Shown: in pieces, positions 49,760 to 60,637 of the stretch | Layout: every line of letters begins with the position of its first letter | Position numbering within the stretch: the first letter of the stretch is position 1 | Assembly: GCF_000091045.1 (NCBI RefSeq) | Contig: NC_006685.1 | Coordinates: forward strand, 2,031,201 to 2,095,200 | From: Cryptococcus deneoformans JEC21 | Lineage: Eukaryota; Basidiomycota; Tremellomycetes; Tremellales; Cryptococcaceae | Direction of reading: 5' to 3' | Length of the DNA: 64,000 bases | Position numbers and translations under genes: made by a program | Notes under the pieces: generated by a model | The model's input: only the letters and a program-made list of their open reading frames with translations | The model's database searches: none | Told to the model about the DNA's origin: nothing

Positions 49760-50269
49760 GTGACAGCTGCGATCGGTGCTGGAGTATTAGGCCTTTCGCT
49801 GACGTGCGCTTGGAAGTTGATAGAGGCGCGTCCACGGCTTGCTCTGTCCTTTGAACGTTTCCCTTGGTCACCCCAACAGAAGGCTCCGCATCAGCCAATA
49901 AGACGGCTTTTGGATATGCTCAGTCAGCAACGGCCCGAAGCGGCACTCTTCGGGCATTTCCCAACCTGCATGACTGTTGCTTCCCCTTTCCATTCTACTC
50001 AATCCACGGCAAACATTTACTTTTCGTCTTTTCACCTAAACCTTCAAGCGAGACTTTTCCAAGCAAACCTCCACCTCAAGTGCATATATGAGCCCAACTC
50101 AGTATTCCCTCACCCGGTCGAGGATGGGTGCAGGCTGCTAATTGCTCCGGAATACAAACGCCGTCTAATCGCCATTACACTCTCGCGTCTTCCCGCAAGC
50201 CCTGAGGAACGTGTTGTTTGGCAGGGACGAATCGGTGGGACATTGCTACATACCGATCCAACAAGATAA
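49760..50269 (+). pseudogene. Open frame without ATG, possible oxidoreductase remnant
   Basis: A 170-codon frame opens directly after a plausible acceptor (CTGTGACAG at 49758-49766) and begins AIGAGVLGLSLTCAWKL, which resembles the FAD-binding GxGxxG start of D-amino-acid-oxidase-like proteins. The rest shows no motif of that family, and no upstream exon with an ATG could be joined. It may be a truncated gene, a gene with missed 5' exons, or chance similarity. Confidence 0.25.
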
Positions 50270-50396
50270 TTGAACATGGTTGTGTAGGATAATATATGCA
50301 AATATACTTGTTGCGGTCATAAACGAACATTGCATGCGTGTACTCGTATATCCAGCAAATATCCAGTGCACATCTTTCCGTCTTTAAATCTCCCGG

Positions 50397-51257
50397 TTAC
50401 AGCTTTGGGATCTACGGGGTGTCAGTTTATGCCTATCGAGGGAGAAGAAGGACGCACGCGCAAGGTCTTGCTGACCATCATGGCGCCCCAAAGGGCAAAG
50501 AGGGCGCTGACGACATGCACTTGTCCGCAGCCGTCCTTGTCTCCCCAGAGGGTGACGACGCCGAGGGGCACATCCGCCTGCCGAGTGGCTGTGGCCGTGG
50601 CGGCGGCGGAGGGATGGGCGTACCAGCCCTGGGTGACCCACCAGGCCATGGTGGCGGTGAGGGCGAGGGTGGAGGGGATGGGGAGGCCCTCAAAGTACTT
50701 TGACTTGCCGGTGGGGTCTGCGGGGATGAGGGCGACGGTGGCGTTGAAGCGGGCGAGGCGGGCGAGGCCGCAGGAGAGGAAGAGGAGGAGGGCGAGGGTG
50801 TCGAGCGGGGTGCGGAGGCCGAGGGTGAATGCGAGGACGGCGGGGGCGATCCCAAAGGAGACGAGGTCGGCGAGGGAGTCCATCTCCTGGCCGAGCATGG
50901 AGCCGCCGCCCATGGAGCGTGCGACCTTGCCGTCGAGGGCGTCGAAGCCGAAGCCGAGGACGGGGAGGAGGTGGGCAAAGTAGAGGGTGCGGAGGGCGGC
51001 GGGGGCGGGGGGGCCGGGCAGGTTGGCGGCGAGGAGGAGGTAGCGGGCGGAGGAGAGGACGGAGAGGGAGCCGCACACGCCGTTCATGATCGTGATCAGG
51101 TCGGCGAGGCGGAAGTTGCTGCGGGGGGTTAGTGGGGGGGGGGGGGAGGGGGGAGCACTCACCGGACGAGGGAAAAGTGGCCGTGGTCGTCGTTGTACTG
51201 GTGGAGCGCGGCTTTCTTTGCCGCCATCTCGGCCGATCTGCGCTGCTGCGGGGGCAT
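50397..51257 (-). CDS. CHO1: CDP-diacylglycerol--serine O-phosphatidyltransferase (phosphatidylserine synthase)
   Basis: ER enzyme that makes phosphatidylserine from CDP-diacylglycerol and serine; fungal type, unlike the base-exchange enzymes of animals. Three exons (51257-51163, 51118-50458, 50411-50397) give 256 residues. The CDP-alcohol phosphotransferase motif D-G-x2-A-R-x8-G-x3-D-x3-D is complete (DGKVAR, then GQEMDSLAD). RNFRLADLITIMNG and GLARLARFN, then KYFEGLPIP are typical of the PS synthase subfamily. The final exon is only 15 nt and gives the family ending LRIPKL; without this 46-bp intron the frame would end RVRPSSPSIGIN. Coding sequence is very GC-rich. Met 11 (51227) is an alternative start. 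Divergent from ASE1. Confidence 0.94.
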
Positions 51258-51299
51258 CGGGGGGGGGGGGAGTGGGGGGGGAGGGGGAGAGTACTTGGA
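51121..51299 (+). repeat. G-tract cluster in CHO1 intron 1 and start region
   Basis: On the + strand, runs of 6 to 13 G occur at 51123-51155 (inside CHO1 intron 1) and 51250-51295 (at and just upstream of the CHO1 start). They provide several possible four-tract G-quadruplex sets. The CHO1 transcript carries the complementary C-tracts. Confidence 0.8.
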
Positions 51300-51443
51300 G
51301 ACTAGACTAGGGGGAGTGCTTGATACTTGGACACTAGACACAGACACTGCAATAGACAAGAGCAATTGACAGACTCCCCCTTACGTAACAGTCGCGTCCA
51401 TGGCCCATTTCCGCGCAAACAAACATCCTGGCACCGCAACAGC
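51258..51443. promoter_or_regulatory. Bidirectional CHO1/ASE1 promoter
   Basis: The two start codons are only 186 bp apart, so both promoters and leaders must lie in or near this spacer. Its CHO1-proximal side holds long G runs (+ strand). Confidence 0.6.
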
Positions 51444-54204
51444 ATGTTCGCCTACCTCGACGAGCACACGCCCCACCTGCGCCGCCTCCACGCCCAGCTC
51501 GCCCTCCCCGCCGCAGCCCTCGACCACGACCTCCACAGGATCGAGGCAGCCGTCAAGGCCGTCATCACAGGCATCGTCCGCGAACGCGAGGCCCAGGTCG
51601 ACCAGCTCAACGATGACATTGCAGCCGCCACGCGCGATCTCGCCACCCTTGCACGGGCCGTAGGCGATCGGCGCGAGAGGGACAGGGAGGCGGACGACTC
51701 GGAGACGCTGCCGCGCCAGCTCGAACGGCTGAACGAGCAGGCAGGGGAGTTGAAACAGGTGTGTGTCGTTTCCTGGCGATAGCGGAAAGGCTGATAACAC
51801 GGGCAAAGGTATACGACGAAAGATTAGCGCATATCAGGCAGCAGCAGGCCACGCTTGATAGACTGTCCACCCTCCTCGGCCCGCCGTGGCAGCCCTCGAA
51901 ACCGCTCGAGGCTATCGCGTCCACTTCTCGCTCCGCGAATGCGCTTTCCGGTCCCTCGCACGCATCAAGTGGAATGGGCATGGGACACGCCGATGGAAAG
52001 AGGACTTCAGGCTCGACGCAGACGATCGCCCAGGCCATCGCCCTCGGCCACGCTCACACCGCCCAGGGGCAAACACCGCATGATACAGAGAGAGGGCAGT
52101 GGTACGACGTGAGGGAGAGTGTGGTGGAAGAGATTGATCAAGCTGTCACATTGGCCTTGGCAGAACGCGTGCGTTACATTCTTCTCTTCCCTGTTATCGC
52201 TAACATACATGCAGGACGCCCGCCGCCGCACGCTGTGCCAATCGCTCTTCACCCTCACATGGCTCCATTCCGAACTCGCTCTCCCCCCGATCCCGACCTC
52301 CTCCCCACACAATTTCCCGCCCCACCTCTTACCGCCCTACGCAGAAGAAGAACAGCCGGGCATGTACGCTTCCTACGAACGTCTTCTCCATACGATCATC
52401 ACCCTCAACCCGCTCCCGCCCATGGACGATGACAACGAAGAATGGCCGATGGTCGAGGATCTGGAAGGGCTGGACGACACGGAGCCGGAAATACCGCTGA
52501 TAGAGTGGGTGGACGAGACGATGGAGCTTTGGACAAGTGAAAAGGAGGAACATGAAGCGAGGATACAAGAGTTGTATAACATGGTGGAACCCTTATGGAC
52601 GAAATTGGGCGTAGAGCAGGAGACGATGGATTGTTTCGTAGAGATGAATAGGGGCAGTGGTGAAGCCACCATCAGGGCTGTAAGTCTCTGCATACACACA
52701 ATGTGACAGTTGCATACAGTGACAGTGGCTGACACATGTATAGTACGAAGCAGAATACGAACGTCTTCTCGAACTCCGCCGCGCTTCCCTCTCGTCCTTT
52801 ATCCTCTCCGCCCGCTCCACCATCGTCGCCCTCCAAACATCCCTCCTCATGTCCCCCCGCTCCCAATCGACTTTTTTCCCCGAGATGCACGATGACGAAT
52901 ATACCGAAGATCTCTTACACCTCCACGAAAAGCAAGTCGAGCGGCTAGAAGAAGAAGTGGAGAGCAAGAAGAACATCTTGCCCAAAGTGAGGGAATGGTT
53001 CAAATTGGTCGAGGATGAAGAAGAGTTGGAGCGGAATGAAAGGGATCCGAACCGGTTTTCGCGAAGAGGCGGGGCCATGCTGAGGGAAGAGAAATTGAGA
53101 AAGCGGGTGAATGTGCTGAAACCCAAGATTGAGATGGATCTTCTTTCGCTGCTGCCCACGTGGGAAGAAGAGAACGGGAGACCGTTCATGGTCTCGGGGC
53201 GGAGGGTGGTGGATCGGATACATGATGCGATGGAGGAGAAGGAGTTGGTCAAGGAAGCGAAAAAGGTGTGCCCGCTTTTTATTCATGTGGACAGATTGCT
53301 AATCTGCGATCAGCGCGCTAAACAGGGACTCTTGCCTCTTCATCCGTCGGCTTCTGGCCCGGCCGGCAACGCGCGCACACTCGTGCCGTCCAGAACCATC
53401 CGCGCCACCCCGTCCCACGCGTCCTCTTCACGATCCACTCGTCAGGCGGCGGCGACGGGAGGCGGGATATCGAATCTGTATTCGAAATCATCAACCGCTC
53501 CGAGCTCTACAAGTGCAGCGGGCACGGGTACGAGGTTGGGTAAGAGGCCGATAGGTGCTTTGGCGTCAGCTTCGGGTGCGGGTGCGGGTGCGGGACCGGG
53601 GCCGACGCCGACAGTGGGGAATAAACGAGCAAAAGTCGGGGCTGGTGTCGGGTTGGGTACCTCCAGGAACGCGGGGGCAGGGGTGGGAGCAGGAAGAGGG
53701 GTGGGAGCAGGAAGAGGGGTGGGGAGAAGTGTGTCTTCTCGCAGTGGAGCAGCCGGCGGAGGCGGGAGCCCGACACCACGACATCGAGATGTTTATCCCC
53801 ATAACCAACAGCGTTCAGTCTCACATCCATCCGCCATCCCATCGCATTCGACTTACCCCCCGTCCCATACCAATCTACCGGGTGTACCACCACCGCCAAC
53901 GGGGGTGAAATCGCTAGCGCTAGCACCCCCGCCGAAACGGGCAATCAACCCCCTCGCTCTCGGTGCCGGGGGCCAGCTTCATGCGGCGGAAGGAGAGGTG
54001 AGAAGAGCGCCGAGAAGGAGTTTTAAGCCCCGTTCGAGTGTCGTTCATGGTACCCATGGATTAGGTGGCGTGGGCAGTAATGGGAATGCAAGTGCAAGTG
54101 CAAGTGCAAGTGGCGAAGGGATAGGGATAGATGGTTTGGGAGGATGGAGAGAAGGATTGGAAGGGGATGATGGTGGGTTGGAAGGGGATGATGATGTGTT
54201 TTGA
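51444..54204 (+). CDS. ASE1: Anaphase spindle-midzone microtubule bundler (Ase1/PRC1/MAP65)
   Basis: Antiparallel microtubule cross-linker needed for the spindle midzone and cytokinesis. Five exons (51444-51758, 51809-52168, 52215-52679, 52744-53265, 53314-54204) give 850 residues. A long coiled-coil rod comes first (from HLRRLHAQLALPAAALDHDL). The conserved spectrin-like microtubule-binding module follows: LWTKLGVEQETMDCFVEMN, KNILPKVREWFKLVEDEEEL, DPNRFSRRGGAMLREEKLRK and LPTWEEENGRPFMV, the PRC1 family hallmark. The C-terminus is basic, Gly/Ser/Ala-rich and disordered, as in other family members, with repeats at 53690-53725 (GVGAGR units) and 54087-54115 (Ala-Ser units). The first exons share the extreme GC content of CHO1. 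Confidence 0.92.
54087..54115 (+). repeat. Six-base tandem repeat in ASE1 tail
   Basis: Four to five copies of GCAAGT encode alternating Ala-Ser. It sits in the disordered ASE1 tail, so length variation should be tolerated. Confidence 0.85.
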
Positions 54205-54597
54205 GAGTGTGGCAGTCTGTTTTATTCTGTACTTTTGTTTTGGGTATCCTTTGTTTTTAGATATATATATATATTTACGTTTGGTTGTGATTCGTCGATT
54301 TTTCCATCTTAAACCTTTATATATTTTATTATATTATTTCGGGTTAGTACTTTTACCTTTTTCATCTTTTGAACTGTAATCATGTAGCGCCTTGATCCTT
54401 CCCTTGATATTGAACCTACAGGTGCATAGTATAAAACACTACTTGTACAAAAGAAACCGGTTGAAACTTCTAATTGTAATTGTCTAATTGTCTATTTGAA
54501 AGACAGACCGGGGAACAACATGGATCAAAACAGCCCTTGTTCGAAAACGATAAAACCAAAATCAGAACCCAAAAACGGAGAACGTATTCGCTCTCGT
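54205..54597. other. Convergent 3' spacer
   Basis: Spacer between ASE1 (+) and the DMT transporter (-). It contains an AT-rich TATATATATAT stretch near 54260 and T-rich sequence, suiting 3' end formation on both sides. Confidence 0.5.
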
Positions 54598-56288
54598 TTA
54601 CTCATCCTCACGATCGCTCCCGTATTCGTATTCGCCCTCACGCTCAATCACCACCCCCTCGTTCCCCTGTTTATTCTTCAGATACTCTTGCCATCCCAGC
54701 ATCCCAAATCCCACGCAAACCATGCCCGCTCCCGCTACACTCCACACCGTCATCCCTTCCATCCCTCCCTCCCCGCCGGAACCCAAACCGAGCCCGAAAA
54801 ACTCGCCCAGCATCGCCAGAGGTATCGTCAACGATAGACCGACAGTGACCAAGGTCGGTGTCGTCTTGAGCATCGCCAGCACGTACAGGTAGTCTGAAGA
54901 GAGGGTGATGCAAAAGTTGACGAGGCAGATGAACCAGGCAGAAGAGGTAGGCGGGAGGGAGAATCGTTCGAGGCCTGTGTAGTGGAGGAGAGGGAAGATT
55001 GGGATGAGGAAGATGGTGTTGAAGAGGCCTGCGAAACTGTGGGGGAAAGGCGGTTAGCGGGTGGGCGCAGTGACACATGGGAATGAGTGTAGAGGACTTA
55101 CCCAAGCATCAACTGCATATCCGCCCTCTCCTCATCTACCACCCTTACTTTTAACAGGATGACGTACACCGCGTAAAAGGCTGCTGATGTTAACGCTAAA
55201 GCATCGCCGAATATCGGGTGGGAGGATGCGGAAGAGAGGGATAAGAAGGCGGAAGGGGAAGGGGGAGGAGTAGAGGAGAGGGAGTCGGAGTGGGTTACGA
55301 GAAGCACGCCGAGGAAACTATAGGGGGAAGGGCATTTAGTGTTGTTGCTCTTAACACGGAATCGGGGGGGATAGAAGAGAAGAGGGGAAACGGGGATCAA
55401 GGGAGGAGTGGCAACGTACCTAGCGATGACAGCGATCACCTTGGTTGATGTCAGGCTTTCCACACGACATATTCTTCCTAGTGCGAGGGTGAAGAAACCT
55501 ATTTCCCATCGGATGAGCCTTTATACTCCCGTTCACACCCCGTAAGGGAATGTAAGAGGATGAGGATGGAACTCACCACTGGTACTGCTCAAAATCGTCA
55601 CACTAGCCACACTCGTCCACGCCAAGCTCGCATTCACAGCCCAGTTGGCGATGAACCAGACGATACTCCACCATGCGGCGATCTTTGCTGTTTCGCGAAC
55701 GGTGAGGGGCGGAAGGTGGTGGAGTGTGACACCATCGATTCGTTCTGTGCGTTCCGGGTCTTTTCGGTGTGATGGGTGTGAGAGATGTTCTTCGTGAGGG
55801 GCGGAAGGGATTGGGAGGTATCCGCCCGATGGAGAAGCAGCATGCTCAGCATCACCCGATCGGACATGGCCCTGTCCCATAGCATGGTGTCGAGCGCCTT
55901 TACGCCATCTCCAAAGCGTAGGTAACAGGTAGATAGTGAATGATGCCGTGTTAAAGTACGTTATTCTACGTAAACACGCGTGTGTTAGTGTATCTTCCGC
56001 TGTGGTTTCCAACAGGGCGGCTTTTCTATAGCAAGGACAGACGTACAAAAAGGGTTTGTTCCACGCATCATCGCCTGTCTCCAAGCCGGCAGTGATAAAG
56101 TTTGACGCTGTCCACAACTATACAGACGCCGCTCAGCAGACAAATCACATGATTGGAGGAAAGAATTATTGACGCACGACAACGACACCCAGGAGAAGAG
56201 CGACGCCGACAAAATACCTGTTGAGGTTGTATGCTGCCCAGATGCTTGATGTTGTGGGCATCTTGAGGAGAAGCTGGGCTGTCTCCAT
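54598..56288 (-). CDS. DMT-superfamily membrane transporter (SLC35F5 / Thi74-like)
   Basis: Ten-helix EamA/DMT-fold transporter similar to SLC35F5 and yeast Thi74/YML018C; probably vacuolar or endomembrane. The substrate is unknown. Six exons (56288-56178, 56117-56047, 55965-55577, 55498-55420, 55317-55102, 55036-54598) give 434 residues. Helices are visible throughout: RYFVGVALLLGVVVV, YFNTASFTIYLLPTLWRW, WWSIVWFIANWAVNASLAW, FFTLALGRI, FLGVLLVTHSD, ALTSAAFYAVYVILLK, GLFNTIFLIPIFPLL and SVAGAGMVCVGFGML. The ASVTILSSTSGFFTLALGRI core and VTVGLSLTIPLAMLGEFF are typical of the SLC35F group. A hydrophilic loop of about 70 residues separates helices 2 and 3. The acidic C-terminus is cytosolic by prediction. 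Confidence 0.87.
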
Positions 56289-56894
56289 TTGGATTTCGTA
56301 GAGATTTGCTTTGACAGCTTGAGATTTACAACGCGAGTACTATTACGGGAGTTTGCAGGAGAGAGTGAAGCGTCGGTTAATACAGTAGTAAGTATGAATT
56401 TTGATTAGTAAATAAACATATAATTATTAAGGTTGAAGTGAATAATTCTAACACTCGAGTTTAGTAGCGGATCCAAAATTGTTATGGAGTGAGAGTATTG
56501 CGTAATAATTATAGGTGGTGACGTTGGAGAATAATGGAGCGTACGACTAAGCTGTGTTGCTGACGTGCATAATATGCGTGAAGCGTGTGTATGTATGCAT
56601 GGGGGGTGGGATACGGATGTGCGCCGATGTACTAGCAAGACACCCACCGTGCATACACTGCAACACAGCATGAATACCGTAGGAATGACGATTACCGCCC
56701 TGCTGCGGGGATTGAGTTGCAGGGGAAAGTTAGTGGATTGGAGGACCCTATACCCCGGTCTGCACATACAAACAAGCATTTTGTAATTCCCTGTATATTT
56801 CCTCGCGCTCTGCTATATTTTAAACCGTGTACATCCGTACATCATACACTTCTACTTTCCTTGAAAGCCACTTGAACGCCACCTGGGTACTCTC
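56289..56894. promoter_or_regulatory. Divergent promoter region, DMT gene / GT61 gene
   Basis: This 606-bp spacer lies between divergent starts. It is AT-rich with a TATATTTTAAA-like box near 56813-56822, about 75 bp before the GT61 start. No gene is seen. Confidence 0.45.
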
Positions 56895-59544
56895 ATGGAA
56901 TCAGAGAAGCCGCCGGCAACTTTACGCCGCAAGCTCTCGGGCCGGCTGTTGATTCTCTGTGAATACTCTTTTGCCCATGACTTCTTTATCGCTCACAAGT
57001 ATTTATCTTAGTTTCCATCTTGGCCATATTCATATTCACAGCTGTATTATACACATCCGCTGATTATATATCTGCAAGTCGTATCTTTCAGTATTGGGCC
57101 TTACCTTGCTGACCTTGTGCTTTATCTTTTGTTGGACAATTTGGAAACCCATTCTTCGCTCGATCGTATCTCTCAAACCACAATAACGAAACGATTCCAG
57201 GTCACCACTCCAAACCTTTTTCCGCTATTCACCCACCACCCATCGCAGGGATTTTCATCTCCCGATCCGGAGATCAGCCAATCCAAACATCTAGGCGGAT
57301 TACCAGGTTTCCAAGTATTACAAAATGTATGGGTTCATAACGGTACCATCTGTACGTCATATTCTTTCTTTTTTTCAGTATGATACATCGCTGACTCCCC
57401 ACCCATTTACAGACTTATTCGCCCCCGACCGTTCCAAATTTCCCTCCAAAAGCCGAGCAGTAAGCGGCCAAACGGGCTGGGAGGTATTCACCCACCCTTC
57501 TCACGATTTGCTCCTCTCTGCGAGGGGGGCTTACATTCTTGAAGGGACCTCTAGTAAGTATCAAGTATCAAGTTTAAACCATCAGGCCGCAGGCGATTCA
57601 TAATTCTGAGGTCGAGGTTACAATCCTCCCCTCTCTCCTCCTGTCCCGTCCGGTCTTGCCTAGGTTTGTCTTGCATAGCCGCTAATCGAGGCTTGGGAAA
57701 ACAGTATTCATCAACGAAGGAGCCAAAATCGATGAATGGCATTATCTCTCTTCCTACTATCATCTTGTATCCGAAACGCTCCTCGGCTCTCTCTCATCTC
57801 TCGCCTCTGTCCCTCTGCCCTCGTCTGGCCTCTCCCACTCTAACTCGGTGCCGATACGGACACAGATGCATATTCCAACAACAACGGCGAGAGGCAAAGT
57901 CGTCCCCGCCCTCCCGGATAGAGTAGTAATACCATGGAAAGGCGCGGAAGGGTGGAGAGATGAAGCAGGGTGGGGGGAAATGGTTTTGAGTGCTCTTTGG
58001 GGTGACAGAGGGGGTGAGAGAGCCAGAGGCGAGGGAGGTGGAGATGAGAAACAGAGGATCGCGGGAGTGATTGAACCGGAAGACTGGGACATATTGAGCA
58101 ATCTTGGAAACGAACATAAGGGATGGGTCTTCATGGAACGAGGTATGCCCTCTTCATCTCCATCCTCCACCTTCCATCCTCAGTTGCCGTTTCTTGTGAA
58201 AATGACCACGGCTAATGTAATGGAAAGCAATAATAACGGACCGCTGGGCATCCCACCGGCACAATCAGCTTTCTCTCGCATTGAACAAGATGGCGGCCTC
58301 GGTGTTTGTGATGCCAAAACCGGTTTTTTGGTGGACAGAGGTTAGGCGGAGGTTTTTGGGGGGTCTTGGGTTTGGGTTAGAGATGGGGGAGAGAGATGTA
58401 CCAGGTGGAATGCTCTCATTTCCTCCTCCTTCCTCCTTGTCCTTGTCTACCACGAAAGCAAATAAAAGAAGAATCAAAAGGACAACCCCGAAATTAATAT
58501 ACATGCTCGACCAATCGTCCACAGCGGAACGAAAATTGAGCGAACAATCAGCGTTGGAGCTGGAGGGCATGCTGGGGGAAATGGAGGGGAAGGGCATGAT
58601 AGACGTCGTTCATCTTTGGATCGGCAAATCCGATTACAAATCGCACAACGGAAGGCAGAATAAAGGGATTGAGGACAAGCAGCGGCAAATAAAAGAGGTG
58701 ATTGATGCGGATGTAAGTCCATGTCGCCCTTATGTTCTTGATCCAACGAACAAATGGGCTAACTTGTGATGAACTGTCTCTTTTTTTAGATCGTACTATC
58801 CGTACATGGCGAGATGTTGACACATCAAGTATGGATGCCGGAAGGCGGAGTCGTCATCGAGGTACGTTCCGGTCCAGAACAAATTTGGAAAATGGGAGAC
58901 AAAGAAAAAGAAAAGGAAGAGAAAGTACTGACATGGAGAGGGTAAATCAGTTATTTCCGAATGAGAGCTTTTTACCCGAAAACCAGATTGTGGCGGACGT
59001 CTTGTTACACGAGTATATTCCCGTCGTACGTAGTTCCTTTCCATCTTCTGTCCCTCATTTCTTCCTTCTCATATATATTAATTAACACGCTAACGTTAAT
59101 TTGTTCCTCTCTATCCTCAACCTCCATAAAACCCCGCGGACTCCTATGAAAATCCTCATGCACCCGAACACTTCGTCATTACCTCCACAACACACACGAT
59201 TTTGTCTCTTTCCATCCGATAACATCTTCACTCTCTCTGCGGTATCGCGATCCTTTCCTACTTTATCTGAAAGCAGTGGTATGACAGGGCTCTTTCGAGA
59301 GAAGAATGGGACGCTTTGCCTGCGCAATATGAACATGGCAAGCTTTACGATGGAACAGAGATCACTGTCAGTTTCCCTCTTCTCCTTCTTTACTTTCCCT
59401 TTTCTTTTATTCTGCCTCCCAGGAGACTATTGTCGAAGAAAAAAAAAAATGTAACTGCTGATGGATAATGAACTGCTGTAGGTAGATAAAGTATACATGA
59501 GGTTATTACTGGAGGAAGTCGTAGGGCGGATGAGGTCAAAGTGA
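56895..59544 (+). CDS. Glycosyltransferase family 61 (DUF563) enzyme
   Basis: Probable Golgi/ER glycosyltransferase of family GT61, which includes EOGT and plant xylosyltransferases; the linkage made here is not known, but glycan or capsule synthesis is plausible. Nine exons (56895-56998, 57092-57351, 57413-57553, 57705-58142, 58228-58712, 58790-58861, 58951-59025, 59277-59366, 59482-59544) give 575 residues. The short basic N-terminus precedes a hydrophobic stretch (PYLADLVLYLLL) that may anchor it. Family features are GFQVLQNVWVHNGTIY, ITDRWASHRHNQLSLALNKM, KLIYMLDQSS and, strongest, LSVHGEMLTHQVWMPEGG followed by VVIE. The catalytic core therefore looks complete. Intron 7 (59026-59276, 251 bp) was set by phase and by absence of earlier AG sites. 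Confidence 0.82.
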
Positions 59545-60637
59545 GAGAAGTGATAAAGTGTGATTGGTGTTGCCGAAGGGAAGGGGAGTAATATAGACAG
59601 GAAACTTGAAATGACGAAACAACACATAACGCACATTATACAAGGAGATACAAATCTTCATTGTACCGAACGCATTACACAACCAGACGAAGCAAGAAGA
59701 CAAGACAGAAGGGTGTGGGTTTATTTGTTGTATTATAATAAAATATCTCAGCGGGATCTTACGCCATCTATCTATGGTATCGCTCTTAGGTCCTTTTCAT
59801 GCATATTCATCTTCGACCTTCCGATAGGTTCAAAATGGAGTATTTAAGAGTTCACCATCATTCTCGTCCGGGATAATAAATAACCGTATTCTTTACATTA
59901 CCCCCTCCAAGTAGGAGCCGCATCCCGAGGCCTTAACTGTCAAGGTTGTCGAGGGTGGTGTCAGGGGGGCTATCTCTTCTAGCGATGGACTTCAACAAGT
60001 CGTGGATCGTTTGTACGAAATGGACTGATGACTTCTGAAAGAGGTAGCCAGACCAAGACGGCAACAGTATACCACTTATGGAGAGAAGAAGAACAAATTA
60101 AAAGGTAGTGAGAGAAGATAACAATAATGAATCGACAGATATTGACAACTATGGAAATGGTAGGCAAATGGCTACTTATATAGCTTTGCACTTCAAGCTC
60201 TGCTGACTCATTTTTCCCACAAATCGTAAAAACAAAAGACTCACCACCACGTCACCTCTACTGTACAGTACCTCCTCCGTTCTCGACCCCCAGACAGGAA
60301 TAACAGTACCGTCCCGTTCTGAGATCTCGTCACCAAGAGCTCAGTATGAGACTTCCTCCGGTCCTTATGATGGGTTGTTTAGAAGTTACCTTAGGTGACA
60401 AATGCAAGGTTTAAAAATCCAGATAACATCAAGAAAGAACGGATAGAGAGGGAGCTGCTGCTGCTGCAGTGCGTGAAAAAGAACTGAAATGTGCTACACG
60501 TCATCACTTTCTTTGTTTACCACCACCATCATGTTATCAATTGCGCGTCACTTCGTCGTCCTGCGTATGTCAGGTAATTCCCTCCAACTTCACCATCTCA
60601 TTCTCTACTTCTTTATAACTCACTATACGACTGAAGG
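59545..60637. other. Spacer, no gene seen
   Basis: About 1.1 kb. A frame at 60489-60722 (+) overlaps the nuclease start and reads MLSIARHFVVL, but it lacks support. A (CTG)4-like run lies near 60458-60470. The rest is unassigned. Confidence 0.4.

Noticed and set aside
49760..50269. D-amino-acid oxidase gene
   Set aside because: Only the GAGVLGLS start resembles the family. The rest of the frame lacks its motifs and there is no ATG, so it is kept only as a low-confidence remnant.
50330..51089. Long open frames on both strands over CHO1 (for example 50330-50983 + and 50478-50978 -)
   Set aside because: They are shadows caused by extreme GC content, where stop codons are rare. The CHO1 frame has the family motifs and splices in phase.
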